DNA of 64,000 nt from Hymenolepis diminuta. Lineage: Eukaryota > Platyhelminthes > Cestoda > Cyclophyllidea > Hymenolepididae. Location: assembly GCA_900708905.1 (NCBI GenBank), contig CAADRB010000024.1:1708723-1772722 (forward strand), written 5' to 3'. Within the stretch, counting starts at the first letter, position 1. Each line of letters opens with the position of its first letter. Position numbers and translations under genes: made by a program. Shown in pieces: positions 62,866 to 64,000 of this stretch. The notes beneath the pieces are model-generated. The model worked only from the letters and a program-made list of their open reading frames with translations, had not been told where the DNA came from and made no database searches.

Positions 62866-62945
62866 CGGTGGTGTAGCGGTCAGTATGCACGTTTGCTGTC
62901 AGAGGTTACGAGATCAATACTTCTCAATACACATCCAGTGAACGG
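62866..62945 (+). repeat. tRNA-derived SINE-like repeat copy (best A box)
   Basis: Plus strand: GGTGGTGTAGCGGTCAGTAT matches a eukaryotic tRNA A-box region (TGGYNNAGYGGTYARNAT), followed about 30 nt on by GTCAGAGGTTACGAGATCAA (B-box-like) and an ACACATCCAGTG end. A CCA end and an acceptor stem pairing were not found, so this is a tRNA-derived repeat rather than a working tRNA gene. Confidence 0.5.
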
Positions 62946-63021
62946 TGAGACTAACAATACCAGTTAAAGCTAGTCAACAGAGTGATAGCAGAATGACACA
63001 CAAACACACACTTGTCAATTA

Positions 63022-63160
63022 TTTGCCCGTACGCTTGCCTCTTTTTCCATATCTCTCCCAGTTCTCTCTTACTCTTTCGAATTCTCAGAGTGGTTTATTC
63101 AATAACGTGTTGGCCTACACAACCTTTTGTGCTCTACTTTTTGGAACTGTTGTTTAGAGT
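63022..63160 (+). repeat. LTR/TRIM-like dispersed repeat, second copy
   Basis: Partner of 22336-22510. Landmarks are TTGCCCGTACGCTTGCC, TCTCTTACTCTTTCG, GTGGTTTATTCAATAACGTG and CCTACACAACCTTTTGTGC. No primer-binding-site-like stretch is recognisable after this copy. It starts about 75 nt after a SINE-like tRNA-derived segment. Confidence 0.45.
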
Positions 63161-63607
63161 TGTTAGCAGCAAGCTATAGTTGTAGCCTTTGTGCTCTGGT
63201 TCCAGTTCATTAGCTCCTACAAACTAAACACCAATATCAGATAGTACCTAAAAGGCTAATTGAGCATGAGTAAACGGGTTAAAATTATTTAATGGCACGA
63301 ATAGATTTTAACTTCAATATTTTAATGGGTGAATTCCCTATTTTAAATGTGTGATAGCATAAACACAGACCAACGTCAAGTGACCTAGATGGGGCACCAA
63401 GTAGGCAACAGTCCTGATCTACACGAATAAAGTACGCTGATTGAAAGCGACCACCAAGTACAAGTTACGTAGCAATATTTGCATTTGCCTAATTGGGATT
63501 CATTGGAAAAAAAGGCAGGGAACATAGAAGAATCGCGTCATCGAATTTTGCCATGTACAATTTTTACCGGATGATTTTTTAAACGAACTTAAATCGAAAA
63601 TTGCTAT

Positions 63608-64000
63608 ATATACAGGGTGCGTAAGATATATGAGGACACACATTTTTGTAATTTAAACTAATTCGACAATAATAACTAATGTATTTTTATATCACAAGAT
63701 CTCATGCCAGATACCACTTCAATTAACGAAATGAACGCACACACCGTATTAGTGCCTATAAATGCGAAGCATAGCAATTTAGAAATTGCAGGATTTCTAA
63801 GAGTCGCCAGATCTTCAGTTCGCAAAGTTGGAAAGGAGCTGTTGAATGAAAACAATGGAGATGAATTTGCTGTCGCGAAGAGGTGAAAACAGCATTGTCA
63901 ACGCTCTGCTCACTCACTCACTCACTTACAAAACCTGACTTTGTCACAGGAGTGCATGACATAATGGATGAAAATGGTGGGAAGTCAATGTGAGACATCT
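63608..64000 (+). mobile_element. Tc1/mariner-type DNA transposon, 5' part, broken transposase (cut by window edge)
   Basis: It begins with a TA-flanked terminal-repeat-like TATATACAGGGTGCGTAAG at about 63606-63624. From 63704 an open frame of 60 codons shows an N-terminal helix-turn-helix (NLEIAGFLRVARSSVRKVGK) and a VAKR segment, as in Tc1/mariner transposases of worms. After a stop at 63884-63886 the similarity resumes in another frame (KPDFVTGVHDIMDENGGKSM, near 63930-63990), followed by a second stop. At least one frameshift and two stops mean it cannot make a full transposase. The catalytic DDE/D part and the right terminal repeat lie beyond the window. Confidence 0.75.

Larger units (their letters stand above)
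61809..63607. other. Region upstream of the last visible exon of the unrecognised gene
   Basis: Probably intronic. Apart from the SINE-like copy at 62866-62945 and the LTR/TRIM-like repeat at 63022-63160, nothing supportable was seen. Confidence 0.4.

Noticed and set aside
62866..62940. Functional tRNA gene
   Set aside because: A- and B-box-like parts are present but no acceptor-stem pairing or clear anticodon arm could be made, and it belongs to a multi-copy repeat.

Overview
The window looks like one scaffold piece of a parasitic flatworm genome, most likely a tapeworm (cestode). It is AT-rich and gene-poor. Introns range from 36 nt to more than 6 kb, and two runs of N mark scaffold gaps (27667-28415, 38481-38874). 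The very short 36 and 39 nt introns, an ERM gene of the type known as the Echinococcus EM10/EG10 antigen, and polypyrimidine-AG acceptors just upstream of start codons (5'-UTR introns or spliced-leader trans-splicing) all fit a cestode. Genus and species cannot be settled from the sequence.

Layout. (1) 1592-18533, minus strand: an ankyrin-repeat protein of the ANKRD6/Diversin/Diego type in six coding exons. The five upstream exons each hold one repeat. The last ends in an unexpected C-terminal hydrophobic segment. (2) 21774-26620, minus strand: WBP11, a spliceosome-associated PP1/WW-binding protein, complete in eight exons. (3) 28495/29728-32332, plus strand: an ezrin/radixin/moesin protein, complete apart from some doubt about the first codons, with 27 nt and 18 nt in-frame microexons between the helical region and the actin-binding tail. 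(4) 38268 to at least 61808, minus strand: the 3' part of a large gene I do not recognise. Its exons were found by matching splice sites, open frame and intron phase. It has a well-supported alternative terminal exon at 48062-48255. Its 5' end lies beyond the window and some coding sequence may be in the 38481-38874 gap.

The rest is introns and intergenic DNA with mobile-element debris: a Ty3/gypsy integrase tail (12406-12624), a Tc1/mariner-type element with a broken transposase at the right edge (63608-64000), an LTR-like segment (about 5932-6180), a pair of related repeats at 22.3 kb and 63.0 kb (one followed by a tRNA-Trp-like primer-binding site), and about ten diverged copies of a short repeat that looks like a tRNA-derived SINE. 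No bacterial features, CRISPR arrays or rRNA were seen.

The genes do not form one pathway, though two have roles at the cell cortex or in polarity (ANKRD6-like, ERM) and one in splicing (WBP11). WBP11 and the ERM gene are divergently transcribed, with the first N gap between them.
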